From Patescibacteria group bacterium (lineage in GTDB: Bacteria; Patescibacteriota; Minisyncoccia; Phycocordibacterales; Phycocordibacteraceae): a stretch of DNA of 12,193 nucleotides. How positions within the stretch are numbered: position 1 is the first letter of the stretch; every line of letters starts with the position of its first letter. Positions 6,709-12,193 of the stretch are shown one piece after another. Under the pieces are notes generated by a model that saw nothing but the letters and a program-made list of their open reading frames with translations, made no database searches and was not told where the DNA came from. The stretch spans positions 1 to 12,193 of the forward strand of contig SCVI01000044.1 of NCBI GenBank assembly GCA_004296925.1, in the 5' to 3' direction. The translations under genes were made by a program, and so were the position numbers.

Positions 6709-7389
6709 ATGACAAAAATTGTACATCCATACGCGCACCGCATAGGCATATTGAGAGATTGGCAGAGCCGATGGTTTGCGGGTAATGCAAAGAAAAACCG
6801 CGAATTCATTCGTACCGATGCGCGAGTTCGCGAATTCCTTATAAAGCGCCTTCGTGGAGCCTATGTTTCTCATGTAGAAATTGAACGTTCACAAAAAGAT
6901 TTGCGTGTTCAAATTCACACCGCACGACCTGGTATGGTTATTGGCCGATCAGGCGAGGGAGCTACAAAGCTCAAAAAAGACATTGCGTCTCTCCTAAAAA
7001 AACTCGGACTCGTTGAAGTTCCAGCGCTTCATCTTGATGTCATTGAGGTCCGTTCTCCTGAATCAAATGCGGCTATTGTTTCTGCAATGGTTGTTGAAGG
7101 TTTGGAAAAAAGACTTCCATTTCGCCGTGTAATGAAGCAAACAATTGATAAAGTAATGGCAAACAGAGATGTGCAAGGCGTTCGAATTGCTATCTCAGGA
7201 ATGCTTGGTTCTGGCTCTATGTCCCGAGTGGAAGAGTTGAAGAAGGGACGTATTCCACTTCAGACGTTTCGCGCGGATATTGATTACGCACAAATTGCAG
7301 CAAACATGCCTCTCGGAAAAGTAGGGGTGAAGGTTTGGATTTACAAAGGAGACGTTTTTGCTGACGACCCAACACGCCTTAAAGTATAA
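6709..7389 (+). CDS. rpsC: 30S ribosomal protein S3
   Basis: 226 residues, the normal size. The N-terminal part contains HPYAHRIGILRDWQSRWFA, typical of S3. The type II KH domain carries its GxxG loop as VIGRSGEG (77-84). The C-terminal domain ends with GRIPLQTFRADIDYAQIAA and VGVKVWIYKGD (205-215). Basic residues around RLPFRRVMKQ (135-144) correspond to the mRNA-entry region, where S3 together with S4 contributes to the ribosomal helicase activity known from E. coli. The gene starts 7 bases after rplV and is separated from rplP by 3 bases, so it is translated from the same message. Confidence 0.98.
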   Translation: MTKIVHPYAHRIGILRDWQSRWFAGNAKKNREFIRTDARVREFLIKRLRGAYVSHVEIERSQKDLRVQIHTARPGMVIGRSGEGATKLKKDIASLLKKLGLVEVPALHLDVIEVRSPESNAAIVSAMVVEGLEKRLPFRRVMKQTIDKVMANRDVQGVRIAISGMLGSGSMSRVEELKKGRIPLQTFRADIDYAQIAANMPLGKVGVKVWIYKGDVFADDPTRLKV

Positions 7390-7392
7390 ATT

Positions 7393-7812
7393 ATGTTGTT
7401 TCCTAAGAAAGTAAAATTCAGAAAGTGGCAGCGCGCACGCGTTAACCCAGACAAAAAACAAGTGGCAACACGTGGTATTACATTGGCGTTTGGTTCACAC
7501 GGACTTAAAGCACTTACCTCTGGACGTATTTCCTCAAACCAAATAGAAGCAGCCCGCCGCGCAGGATCACGTCTTCTTGGCAAGACAGGTCGCGTTTGGA
7601 TTCGCGTGTTTCCTGATAGACCAGAGACAAAGAAGGGCGGTGAATTGCCAATGGGTAAAGGAAAAGGAGATCCATACCGCTTTGTTGCTGAAGTAAAACC
7701 GGGAACGATTATCTTTGAGGTGGATGGTGTTGCAGACACTATTGCAGCAGAGGCACTCAGAAAAGCGGGTACTAAATTGTCAGTTAAGACAGGCGTCATT
7801 GCCCGACACTAA
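7393..7812 (+). CDS. rplP: 50S ribosomal protein L16
   Basis: 139 residues, standard for L16. It begins MLFPKKVKFRKWQRAR (typical is ML.PKR.K.RK..RGR) and contains RVWIRVFPD (67-75) and the PMGKGKG loop (86-92) that reaches the A-site tRNA elbow region. In E. coli the residue before MGKGKG is Arg81, which is hydroxylated by YcfD; here it is Pro86, so that modification is not possible at this position. L16 is a late-assembly protein that organises the A site of the 50S. It is spaced 3 bases after rpsC and 8 bases before the rpmC ATG. Identification is firm. Confidence 0.97.
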   Translation: MLFPKKVKFRKWQRARVNPDKKQVATRGITLAFGSHGLKALTSGRISSNQIEAARRAGSRLLGKTGRVWIRVFPDRPETKKGGELPMGKGKGDPYRFVAEVKPGTIIFEVDGVADTIAAEALRKAGTKLSVKTGVIARH

Positions 7813-7820
7813 ATTTGCAT

Positions 7821-8009
7821 ATGAAAGCACAAGATGTTAGGAAGAAGAGCACCGGCGAGCTTCAGAAGCTTCTCGGAGAAATTGAATCGGAACTTCGTTC
7901 GTTTCGTTTCGGTATGGCAGGTGCGCACACAAAGAATGTTCGCAAGTCTCGCGAATTGAAAGCAGATGTGGCACGTATTAATCTGGTGATTAACGAAAGA
8001 GTCTCATAA
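7821..8009 (+). CDS. rpmC: 50S ribosomal protein L29
   Basis: 62 residues, normal for L29. The start MKAQDVRKKSTGELQKLL matches the family's K.xELRxxSxxEL pattern, and the second helix carries VRKSRELKADVARINLVINER, matching the conserved helix ending with the DIARI-type motif. The protein is a two-helix hairpin at the tunnel exit beside L23. A TTG two codons upstream (7815) is in frame, but the ATG at 7821 gives the conserved N-terminus and matches the TATG context of its neighbours. rpsQ follows 5 bases after the stop. Confidence 0.95.
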   Translation: MKAQDVRKKSTGELQKLLGEIESELRSFRFGMAGAHTKNVRKSRELKADVARINLVINERVS

Positions 8010-8014
8010 TTAGT

Positions 8015-8254
8015 ATGGAAACCACTGTAAAAAAACAAAGAACACTCGTTGGTGTAGTTACCTCAACGAAAATGAAAGACACGATCACTGTGGCGGTAAA
8101 TCGTTACGTGAAGCACCCAAAGTATAAAAAATACGTTAAGAAAACGAAAAAGTATCTTGCGCACGATCCAGGAAATACAAAGACAGAAGGAGAACGTGTT
8201 ACCATCGCTCCCTGCAAGCCAATTTCAAAGAATAAACATTTTTCCGTAGTATAA
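8015..8254 (+). CDS. rpsQ: 30S ribosomal protein S17
   Basis: 79 residues, slightly short of the usual 80-90. The OB-fold core is clear: KQRTLVGVVTSTKMKDTITVAV (7-28), the loop RYVKHPKYKKYVKKTKKYLAHD (30-51) and the closing segment APCKPISKNKHFSVV (65-79), which matches the family's ECRPLSKTKxFxVV. S17 binds the 16S 5' domain early in 30S assembly. This is the last gene of the classical S10 operon, and rplN of the spc operon follows after only 4 bases, so the two operons are fused into one message here. Confidence 0.97.
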   Translation: METTVKKQRTLVGVVTSTKMKDTITVAVNRYVKHPKYKKYVKKTKKYLAHDPGNTKTEGERVTIAPCKPISKNKHFSVV

Positions 8255-8258
8255 ACAT

Positions 8259-8639
8259 ATGATTCAAGATCGATCACTCGTACTAATTACTGACAACACT
8301 GGCGCTAAAATAGGTCGTGTATTCAAAGTGCTTGGTGGTTCAAAAAAGAGAACTGCTGAAATAGGCGATCTTGTTGTGCTCTCAGTACAATCAGCTGAGC
8401 CTAGAAAGATGGTAAAGAAAAAAGATGTCCTTACTGCAGTAGTGGTACGACAGCGGAAACCATTTAGACGAACAGACGGTTCGTACATTCGTTTTGATGA
8501 TAATGCAGTAGTAATTCTTGCAAAGAATCCAAAAGATCCGTTTGAGCCAAAAGCAAACCGTATCTTTGGACCTATTCCTCGAGAAATAGTTGAACGCGGA
8601 TATCAGAAAATTGGGTCATCTGCTCCAGAAGTTGTATAG
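8259..8639 (+). CDS. rplN: 50S ribosomal protein L14
   Basis: 126 residues; most L14 have 122. It starts with the usual MIQ, then TDNTGAKIGRVFKVLGGS (11-28), VVVRQRKPFRRTDGSYIRFD (61-80), and RIFGPIPREI (101-110), ending SSAPEVV. The extra residues lie between the NAVVIL strand and RIFGP (AKNPKDPFEPKAN), a small surface insertion. L14 forms intersubunit bridge B8 and, in other bacteria, is the binding site of the silencing factor RsfS. It opens the spc gene order. The ATG is preceded by ATAAACAT without a Shine-Dalgarno sequence. Confidence 0.98.
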   Translation: MIQDRSLVLITDNTGAKIGRVFKVLGGSKKRTAEIGDLVVLSVQSAEPRKMVKKKDVLTAVVVRQRKPFRRTDGSYIRFDDNAVVILAKNPKDPFEPKANRIFGPIPREIVERGYQKIGSSAPEVV

Positions 8640-8647
8640 AAACATAT

Positions 8648-8950
8648 ATGAAAATCAAAAAAGGAGACAAAATAATAATTATCACTGGTACCGACAAGGG
8701 AAAGACAGGCACAGTGACCACCGCATTCCCAAAGGAGAACAAAATTATCGTTGAGGGCTTGAACATGAAGAAAAAACATCAAAAGCCTCGCGGTAATAAA
8801 AAAGGTCAGATTGTTGATCGCGCTATGCCATTCCACGTTTCAAATGCTATGCTTGTTGACCCTAAAACCGGAAAAGGTACACGTGTTTCAATAGTCAAAA
8901 AAGGTAACGCGCGGGTACGAGTAACAGTAAAAAGCAAATCTGAAGTATGA
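8648..8950 (+). CDS. rplX: 50S ribosomal protein L24
   Basis: 100 residues, typical. The N-terminal KOW motif is visible as KKGDKIIIITGTDKGKTGTV (4-23), followed by ENKIIVEGLNMKKKHQKP (30-47) and VDPKTGKGTRVSI (70-82), which matches the family's xxxTGKPTRVGxxx segment. L24 is an assembly initiator that binds the 5' end of 23S rRNA and lies by the tunnel exit. The last four bases, ATGA, overlap the rplE start, which points to translational coupling between L24 and L5. Confidence 0.97.
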   Translation: MKIKKGDKIIIITGTDKGKTGTVTTAFPKENKIIVEGLNMKKKHQKPRGNKKGQIVDRAMPFHVSNAMLVDPKTGKGTRVSIVKKGNARVRVTVKSKSEV

Positions 8951-9489
8951 AAAAAACCGACGTAGCAGTTAAGACAAAAGATAAAAGTGCATTTGCAGCA
9001 CTCAAAGGTGAGTTTGGATACAAAAACTCACTTCAAGCACCGCACTTGGTGAAGGTGGTTATTTCTACTGGTATTGGGAAGATTAAGGATAAAAAGAAAG
9101 TCGAGTTAATCGAAAACAGACTTGCTCTTATCACTGGTCAGAAAGCAGCTCCACGCGCTGCAAAGCAATCAATCGCATCTTTCAAAGTGCGAAAAGGGGA
9201 TCCTGTAGGGTATCAAGCGACACTTCGAGGAGCTCGCATGTATGATTTTTTGGATAAACTAGTTCACGTAGCACTTCCACGAACTCGAGACTTCCGCGGT
9301 CTATCTGCAAAGGCAATTGACTCTCTCGGAAACATCACTATCGGTATTAAAGAGCACACAATATTCCCTGAAACTTCAGACGAAGAACTCAAAGATGTAT
9401 TCGGCTTCGCTATCACTATAGTGACTACTGCAAAGAACGAAAAACAAGCAGAAGCATTTTTCCGCCACATCGGAATTCCTCTTCAATAA
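8947..9489 (+). CDS. rplE: 50S ribosomal protein L5
   Basis: 180 residues, the standard size. Hallmarks in order are GQKAAPRAAKQSIASFKVR (64-82), the PRTRDFRGL loop (111-119) and GNITIGIKEHTIFPE (128-142), ending in FFRHIGIPLQ. The first 25 residues are a little more divergent and Lys-rich. L5 binds 5S rRNA with L18 and forms the central protuberance. The start overlaps the rplX stop by 4 bases. In E. coli, S8 represses the spc operon by binding mRNA near the rplE start; no matching structure was looked for beyond eye. In the canonical order rpsN follows closely, but here 335 bases intervene. Confidence 0.97.
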   Translation: MKKTDVAVKTKDKSAFAALKGEFGYKNSLQAPHLVKVVISTGIGKIKDKKKVELIENRLALITGQKAAPRAAKQSIASFKVRKGDPVGYQATLRGARMYDFLDKLVHVALPRTRDFRGLSAKAIDSLGNITIGIKEHTIFPETSDEELKDVFGFAITIVTTAKNEKQAEAFFRHIGIPLQ

Positions 9490-9704
9490 AACGTACAGGT
9501 TCGGACCTCTCAGCGGCATACGAATCTTCGAGCACTTCTTTTAGTGTCTATTCAAAGTGGGATATTGAGCGAATTAGAGCGTTGCTGGCATTATCTGGAA
9601 TTCCGATTACTGAATCGTATAGTGTTGACGATTATAGGTTGATAGGAGATTTTTCTATAGATAATGATAATAAATGGTTTATTGACTTACCCTTCTCTTT
9701 TTGA
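9372..9704 (+). pseudogene. Start-less open frame after rplE; possible gene remnant
   Basis: The -1 frame relative to rplE is open from 9372 to the TGA at 9702-9704 but contains no ATG or GTG start. Beyond the rplE stop it reads about 70 residues with protein-like composition, including SVYSKWDIERIRALLALSG, then ITESYSVDDYRLIGDF and KWFIDLPFSF. The first part overlaps rplE and is probably only its shadow. No family is recognised. It could be the C-terminal remnant of a gene whose front was lost, the product of a frameshift from rplE (no classical slippery site is seen), or chance. The last option cannot be excluded. Confidence 0.3.
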
Positions 9705-9710
9705 TAATGT
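9682..9710 (+). promoter_or_regulatory. Possible sigma70-type promoter upstream of rpsN
   Basis: TTGACT at 9682-9687 (5 of 6 to TTGACA) is separated by 17 bases from TAATGT at 9705-9710, which keeps the three best-conserved -10 positions and is preceded by a TG (TGA) two bases upstream. An alternative -10, GATAAT at 9703, would have 15-base spacing. A start near 9717 would place the whole hairpin region in a 5' leader of about 108 bases before rpsN. The match is direct; function is inferred. Confidence 0.5.
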
Positions 9711-9717
9711 AGCTAAA

Positions 9718-9814
9718 GCTTTTCGAAGCGCTTTTTCTTTAAGGTCTCAGCCTCTGAGATACGGAAAAAGGCTCTAAGACAGGCGAATACCCTCCGTCTA
9801 CGGACGGATGCGGT
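9718..9814 (+). promoter_or_regulatory. Structured leader upstream of rpsN (three hairpins)
   Basis: Three inverted repeats are visible. (1) GCTT/AAGC at 9718-9721 and 9726-9729 around a TTCG loop. (2) A long stem: AGC (9727-9729) with GCT (9771-9773), CTTTTTC (9731-9737) with GAAAAAG (9764-9770), and TCTCAG (9745-9750) with CTGAGA (9754-9759) around a CCT loop. (3) TCCGTC (9793-9798) with GACGGA (9803-9808) around a stable TACG tetraloop, extended by ACC/GGT (9789-9791 with 9812-9814). Hairpins 1 and 2 share 9727-9729 and so could compete. None is followed by a T-run, so this does not look like a terminator. It ends 10 bases before the rpsN ATG. A regulatory leader or small structured RNA is inferred. 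Confidence 0.55.
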
Positions 9815-9824
9815 TCCCAACAAA

Positions 9825-10094
9825 ATGGCAAAAAAATCACAATTGGCTCGTAATAATAAGCGTATTAAACTCGCAGCTCGTTTTGCTGTGAAGCGCGCTA
9901 CCCTTAAAGAAGCGGGAGACTGGGAAGGATTGCAGAAGCTTCCAAAGAACTCAGCATTGAGCCGTATTAAGAACCGTTGTGCGCTTACAGGCCGATCACG
10001 CGGGTATATGCGCTACTTCGGGCTTTCACGTATTCAGTTTCGTGAAATGGCTCGTCGTGGTGAAATACCAGGTGTTAAGAAGTCTTCTTGGTAA
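9825..10094 (+). CDS. rpsN: 30S ribosomal protein S14, zinc-free type
   Basis: 89 residues, the length of the shorter zinc-independent S14 form (E. coli S14 has 101, zinc-binding forms about 61). The N-terminal half is basic (NNKRIKLAARFAVKRATLKEA). The C-terminal half carries RIKNRCALTGRSRGYMRYFGL (47-67) and REMARRGEIPGVKKSSW (73-89). Only one Cys (residue 52) is present, so the CxxC pairs of the zinc form are absent. S14 completes the 30S head near S3 and S10. It is separated from rplE by an unusual 335-base spacer and is followed by rpsH after 12 bases. Its ATG is preceded by AACAAA, not the T found before most starts here. Confidence 0.97.
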   Translation: MAKKSQLARNNKRIKLAARFAVKRATLKEAGDWEGLQKLPKNSALSRIKNRCALTGRSRGYMRYFGLSRIQFREMARRGEIPGVKKSSW

Positions 10095-10106
10095 GAGAAT
10101 TAATAT

Positions 10107-10505
10107 ATGCTTATTACAGATCCTATAGGTGATTTCATAGTTCGACTCAAAAACGCTACTGACGTACGCAAGGGTTCTATTTCTGTACCTTACTCGAAGT
10201 TGAAGTTTGCGGTCGCAATGACATTGAAGAAGTCTGGCTACGTAGGCGAAGTATCTGAATCTGGGTCAGGAACAAATCGTATGCTTGTGGTAGGTCTCGT
10301 ATATAGCACAGAAGGTCTTCCAAAAATTCAAGGAGTAAAGAGAATTTCAAAACCAGGACGCCGTTTATATGCAAAGGCTCGCGAGGTATTCCCAGTGAAA
10401 TACGGTAAAGGACTTCTTGTTCTCTCAACACCACAAGGTATTGTGACAGACCGAGAGGCACGTCAAAACAGATTAGGAGGAGAAAGACTTTTCACAATCT
10501 GGTAA
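10107..10505 (+). CDS. rpsH: 30S ribosomal protein S8
   Basis: 132 residues, standard. It begins with DPIGDFIVRLKNA (5-17), has RISKPGRRLY (79-88) in the middle, and ends with the signature STPQGIVTDREARQNRLGGE (107-126) and FTIW. S8 binds helix 21 of 16S rRNA and is a primary assembly protein. In E. coli it is also the repressor of the spc operon, which makes the structured stretch upstream of rpsN a candidate target worth testing, although no S8-type binding site was identified. The gene lies 12 bases after rpsN and 19 bases before rplF. Confidence 0.97.
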   Translation: MLITDPIGDFIVRLKNATDVRKGSISVPYSKLKFAVAMTLKKSGYVGEVSESGSGTNRMLVVGLVYSTEGLPKIQGVKRISKPGRRLYAKAREVFPVKYGKGLLVLSTPQGIVTDREARQNRLGGERLFTIW

Positions 10506-10524
10506 TACATTTCAAAAATATTTT

Positions 10525-11061
10525 ATGTCACGCATTGGTAAAAACGCAATTGAAATTCCTGAGAAGACTGAAGTCACAGTTGTTGACGGCGTGTTGTCTG
10601 TAAAAGGCCCGCTCGGCACTATTTCAAAGAAAATACATTCACTCGTGAAGATTGCAGTTGATGAAAAAGAGGTTCGTGTTGAGCCGGTTAATACATCAAA
10701 GTTGTCACGATCCCTCTGGGGAACATTTGCCGCACACCTTCGCAATATGGTTCATGGGGTGAACAAGAAATACGAGAAAAAACTTATACTCGAAGGTATT
10801 GGATACCGTATTGAAATGCAAGGGAAGGATTTGAAATTCAGCGTTGGATTTTCTCATCCAGTTATCATGTCAGTACCAGAAGGCATTGATGTGTTGATTG
10901 AAAAAAACGTAATCACAGTATCAGGAATAGATAAAGATGAAGTCGGACAGTTCGCTGCAGTTATTCGTGCAGTGAAGAAGCCAGAACCATACAAAGGTAA
11001 AGGCATTCGTTACGAAGGAGAATATGTCCGTAGAAAACAAGGTAAGAAAGCAGCTGCATAA
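10525..11061 (+). CDS. rplF: 50S ribosomal protein L6
   Basis: 178 residues, standard. The N-terminal MSRIGKNAIEIP and VKGPLGTISKKI, the linker LWGTFAAHLRNMVHGV (64-79), and the C-terminal signature PEPYKGKGIRYEGE (153-166) with EYVRRKQGKKAAA define L6. It contains two similar alpha/beta domains and sits near the GTPase-associated region, where it contacts the sarcin-ricin loop. The ATG follows an A/T-rich gap after rpsH with no Shine-Dalgarno sequence. rplR begins 5 bases after the stop. Confidence 0.97.
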   Translation: MSRIGKNAIEIPEKTEVTVVDGVLSVKGPLGTISKKIHSLVKIAVDEKEVRVEPVNTSKLSRSLWGTFAAHLRNMVHGVNKKYEKKLILEGIGYRIEMQGKDLKFSVGFSHPVIMSVPEGIDVLIEKNVITVSGIDKDEVGQFAAVIRAVKKPEPYKGKGIRYEGEYVRRKQGKKAAA

Positions 11062-11066
11062 CCAAT

Positions 11067-11423
11067 ATGTCAAAACTCACTCCAACATCAAAGAAGTCAT
11101 TACGTCACCGCCGTCACCGCCGTATTCGTGCGAAGGTTTCTGGAGATGCAACATGCCCACGTCTCGCAGTATTTCGTTCGAACAAATATCTCTACGCGCA
11201 ACTTATTGATGATACTGCTTCAGTAACACTCGCAAGTGCGTCATCAATGGATGTAAAAGGAAAGACAATGACTGAAGATGCTCGTATTGTTGGAGAGAGA
11301 ATCGCAGAAGCAGGAAAAGCAAAAGGGATAAAGAAGGTGGTATTCGATCGTGGTGGATTTACCTTTACTGGTCGTATTAGTGCCCTCGCTGAAGCAGCTC
11401 GCGCTGGAGGACTAGAATTTTAA
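11067..11423 (+). CDS. rplR: 50S ribosomal protein L18
   Basis: 118 residues, standard. A basic N-terminus (SLRHRRHRRIRAKVSGDA, 11-28) is followed by CPRLAVFRSNKYLYAQLIDD (30-49) and the closing VVFDRGGFTFTGRISALAEA (91-110) with ARAGGLEF. L18 binds 5S rRNA together with L5 and helps anchor it in the central protuberance. The basic N-terminal arm is the 5S-binding element in related proteins. It starts 5 bases after rplF, and rpsE follows 10 bases after its stop. Confidence 0.97.
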   Translation: MSKLTPTSKKSLRHRRHRRIRAKVSGDATCPRLAVFRSNKYLYAQLIDDTASVTLASASSMDVKGKTMTEDARIVGERIAEAGKAKGIKKVVFDRGGFTFTGRISALAEAARAGGLEF

Positions 11424-11433
11424 TTTATTGCGT

Positions 11434-12015
11434 ATGACTGATACAAAAGATACTAATCAAGCAAACACAGCAAATCCTTCACCTCAAGGAGATGCTTCAC
11501 AACGTCGCCCTCGTGGTGGTGCGCGTCGCCCTCGTGGTGGTGAAGGTGAACGCCGACGTGGCGGTAAGAGAGTAGAGCGCGAACGATCGGAGTTTGACCA
11601 ACGCACTCTTCTTATACGCCGTGTTGCTCGTGTGATGGCAGGAGGACGTCGTTTCAGCTTCTCAGCAGCTATTGTTGCGGGAGATAGGAAAGGTCGCGTA
11701 GGTGTCGGTATTGGTAAAGGTGGCGACACTGCACTTGCTATCGAAAAAGCGCTTAGGGACGCAAAAAAGAACATGATTACGTTGAAACTTACCGACACTA
11801 TGTCTATCCGTCATGACGTCCTTGCAAAGGTTTCTTCTGGTATTGTTTCAATCCGTCCTTCACCACAAAGAGGTATTGTCGCTGGTTCTTCAGTTAAGCT
11901 CGTTCTCGAACTTGCAGGTGTAAAAGATGTGACAGCAAAGATTTTATCGCCTTCGAAAAACAAACTAAATATTGCCCGCGCAACTATTGCAGCGTTAAAG
12001 ACTCTTAAGAAATAG
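11434..12015 (+). CDS. rpsE: 30S ribosomal protein S5 with Arg/Gly-rich N-terminal extension
   Basis: 193 residues against about 165. The conserved part starts near residue 57 (RTLLIRRVARVMAGGRRFSF), with VGVGIGKGGDTALAIEKALR (89-108) and the C-terminal PSPQRGIVAGSSVKLVLELA (133-152) followed by GVKDVTAKIL. Residues 1-53 are polar and then strongly basic, with two copies of RRPRGG and further RRRGG. S5 acts at the mRNA entry channel and in decoding fidelity. An in-frame TTG at 11428 exists, but ATG 11434 is preferred because it fits the TATG context. rplO begins 11 bases after the stop, so rpmD is missing from its usual place. Confidence 0.96.
   Translation: MTDTKDTNQANTANPSPQGDASQRRPRGGARRPRGGEGERRRGGKRVERERSEFDQRTLLIRRVARVMAGGRRFSFSAAIVAGDRKGRVGVGIGKGGDTALAIEKALRDAKKNMITLKLTDTMSIRHDVLAKVSSGIVSIRPSPQRGIVAGSSVKLVLELAGVKDVTAKILSPSKNKLNIARATIAALKTLKK
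11503..11542 (+). repeat. Short tandem repeat in the rpsE N-terminal extension
   Basis: The 19-base unit CGTCGCCCTCGTGGTGGTG occurs at 11503-11521 and 11524-11542 with a 21-base period, encoding RRPRGGA and RRPRGGE. The exact nucleotide identity suggests a recent slippage duplication that lengthened the basic extension in frame. Confidence 0.9.
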
Positions 12016-12026
12016 TTTTGAATATT

Positions 12027-12193
12027 ATGGAACTCAATCAATTAAAAAGACCTAAAGGACTAAAAGCAAGCCGACGTGTCGGTCGTGGTGGTACTCGTGG
12101 AAAGACATCTGGACGAGGTACGAAAGGACAAAAGGCGCGCGCTGGTGCGAAGTTCCGTCCTGAATGGCGAGACATAATTAAGAAAATTCCAAA
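12027..12193 (+). CDS. rplO: 50S ribosomal protein L15, N-terminal part (3' end outside window)
   Basis: 55 codons are visible. The start MELNQLKRPKGLKASRRVGRG followed by TRGKTSGRGTKGQKARAG matches the Gly/Arg-rich L15 N-terminus, which threads into 23S rRNA; the family pattern is L.P..G..K...R.GRG..SG.GKT.GRG.KGQ.AR.G. The ATG follows the rpsE stop by 11 bases. In the usual spc order rpmD (L30) lies between rpsE and rplO; it is absent. The remainder, normally followed by secY, is cut off by the window end. Confidence 0.95.
   Translation, partial: MELNQLKRPKGLKASRRVGRGGTRGKTSGRGTKGQKARAGAKFRPEWRDIIKKIP

Larger units (their letters stand above)
9490..9824. other. 335-base spacer between rplE and rpsN
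   Basis: No intact gene is seen in this stretch, which in most bacteria is only a few bases long. Its left two thirds (9490-9704) is A/T-rich with a start-less open frame. Its right third (9711-9815) is dominated by inverted repeats. A promoter-like pair lies between the two parts. No tRNA, rRNA or CRISPR repeat was recognised. A typical T-tailed terminator is also absent, so rplE transcripts may read through into the rpsN genes. Confidence 0.8.

Noticed and set aside
9480..9495. Programmed -1 frameshift at the end of rplE leading into the open frame
   Set aside because: No X-XXY-YYZ slippery heptamer is present near the stop, and L5 is already full length at 180 residues.
9727..9773. Terminator at the long stem before rpsN
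   Set aside because: No T-run follows on either strand, so it is better read as a leader structure.
9490..9824. Group I intron or other self-splicing element between rplE and rpsN
   Set aside because: Hairpins and a possible lost frame suggested it, but no P/Q/R/S core elements are recognisable and both flanking genes are intact and separate, so there is no exon to join.
11503..11542. CRISPR-like repeat
   Set aside because: There are only two copies, within a coding frame, with a 2-base gap; it is a simple in-frame duplication.

Overview
The window reads as a ribosomal-protein superoperon (S10 followed by spc) from a Candidate Phyla Radiation / Patescibacteria genome, most likely a Parcubacteria-type lineage. 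Three things support this. rpsE is followed directly by rplO with no rpmD (L30), an absence known throughout that radiation. None of the translation starts has a convincing Shine-Dalgarno sequence. The operon also carries a gene for a secreted protein of Ser/Thr/Asn-rich Ig-like repeats, of a kind common in Parcubacteria. No marker allows a closer assignment. All recognised genes lie on the + strand.

Layout. Positions 1-2100 hold the S10-operon head: the tail of rplC, then rplD, rplW and rplB, with gaps of only 1-14 bases. An 18-bp perfect hairpin with a 3-base loop (2098-2136) starts inside the rplB stop codon and looks like a strong, possibly bidirectional terminator. Positions 2168-5870 hold a two-gene cassette that is not part of the canonical operon: a single-pass membrane protein with a possible beta-propeller-like outer part, then a secreted protein of about 1008 residues built from Ig-like, PKD-like and CARDB-like modules. 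A TTGACA-N17-TACTAT promoter (5892-5920) precedes rpsS and would restart ribosomal-protein transcription. Positions 5955-9489 hold rpsS, rplV, rpsC, rplP, rpmC, rpsQ, rplN, rplX and rplE in canonical order.

Positions 9490-9824 form the second interruption, between rplE and rpsN. It has no intact gene. It holds a start-less open frame, a plausible promoter (9682-9710) and about 100 bases of strong hairpins ending 10 bases before rpsN. Positions 9825-12193 resume canonical order: rpsN, rpsH, rplF, rplR, rpsE and a partial rplO cut by the window edge.

How it works together. The ribosomal genes encode subunit proteins that are normally made in stoichiometric amounts. Here the usual single transcript appears to be divided into at least three units: rplC-rplB, rpsS-rplE and rpsN onward, plus the surface cassette. 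The main points of interest are the surface-protein cassette inside the S10 operon, the mosaic of Cys-rich inserts in its large protein, the structured leader before rpsN, and a start-codon context with T at -1 in all genes except the three predicted to be first in their transcripts.
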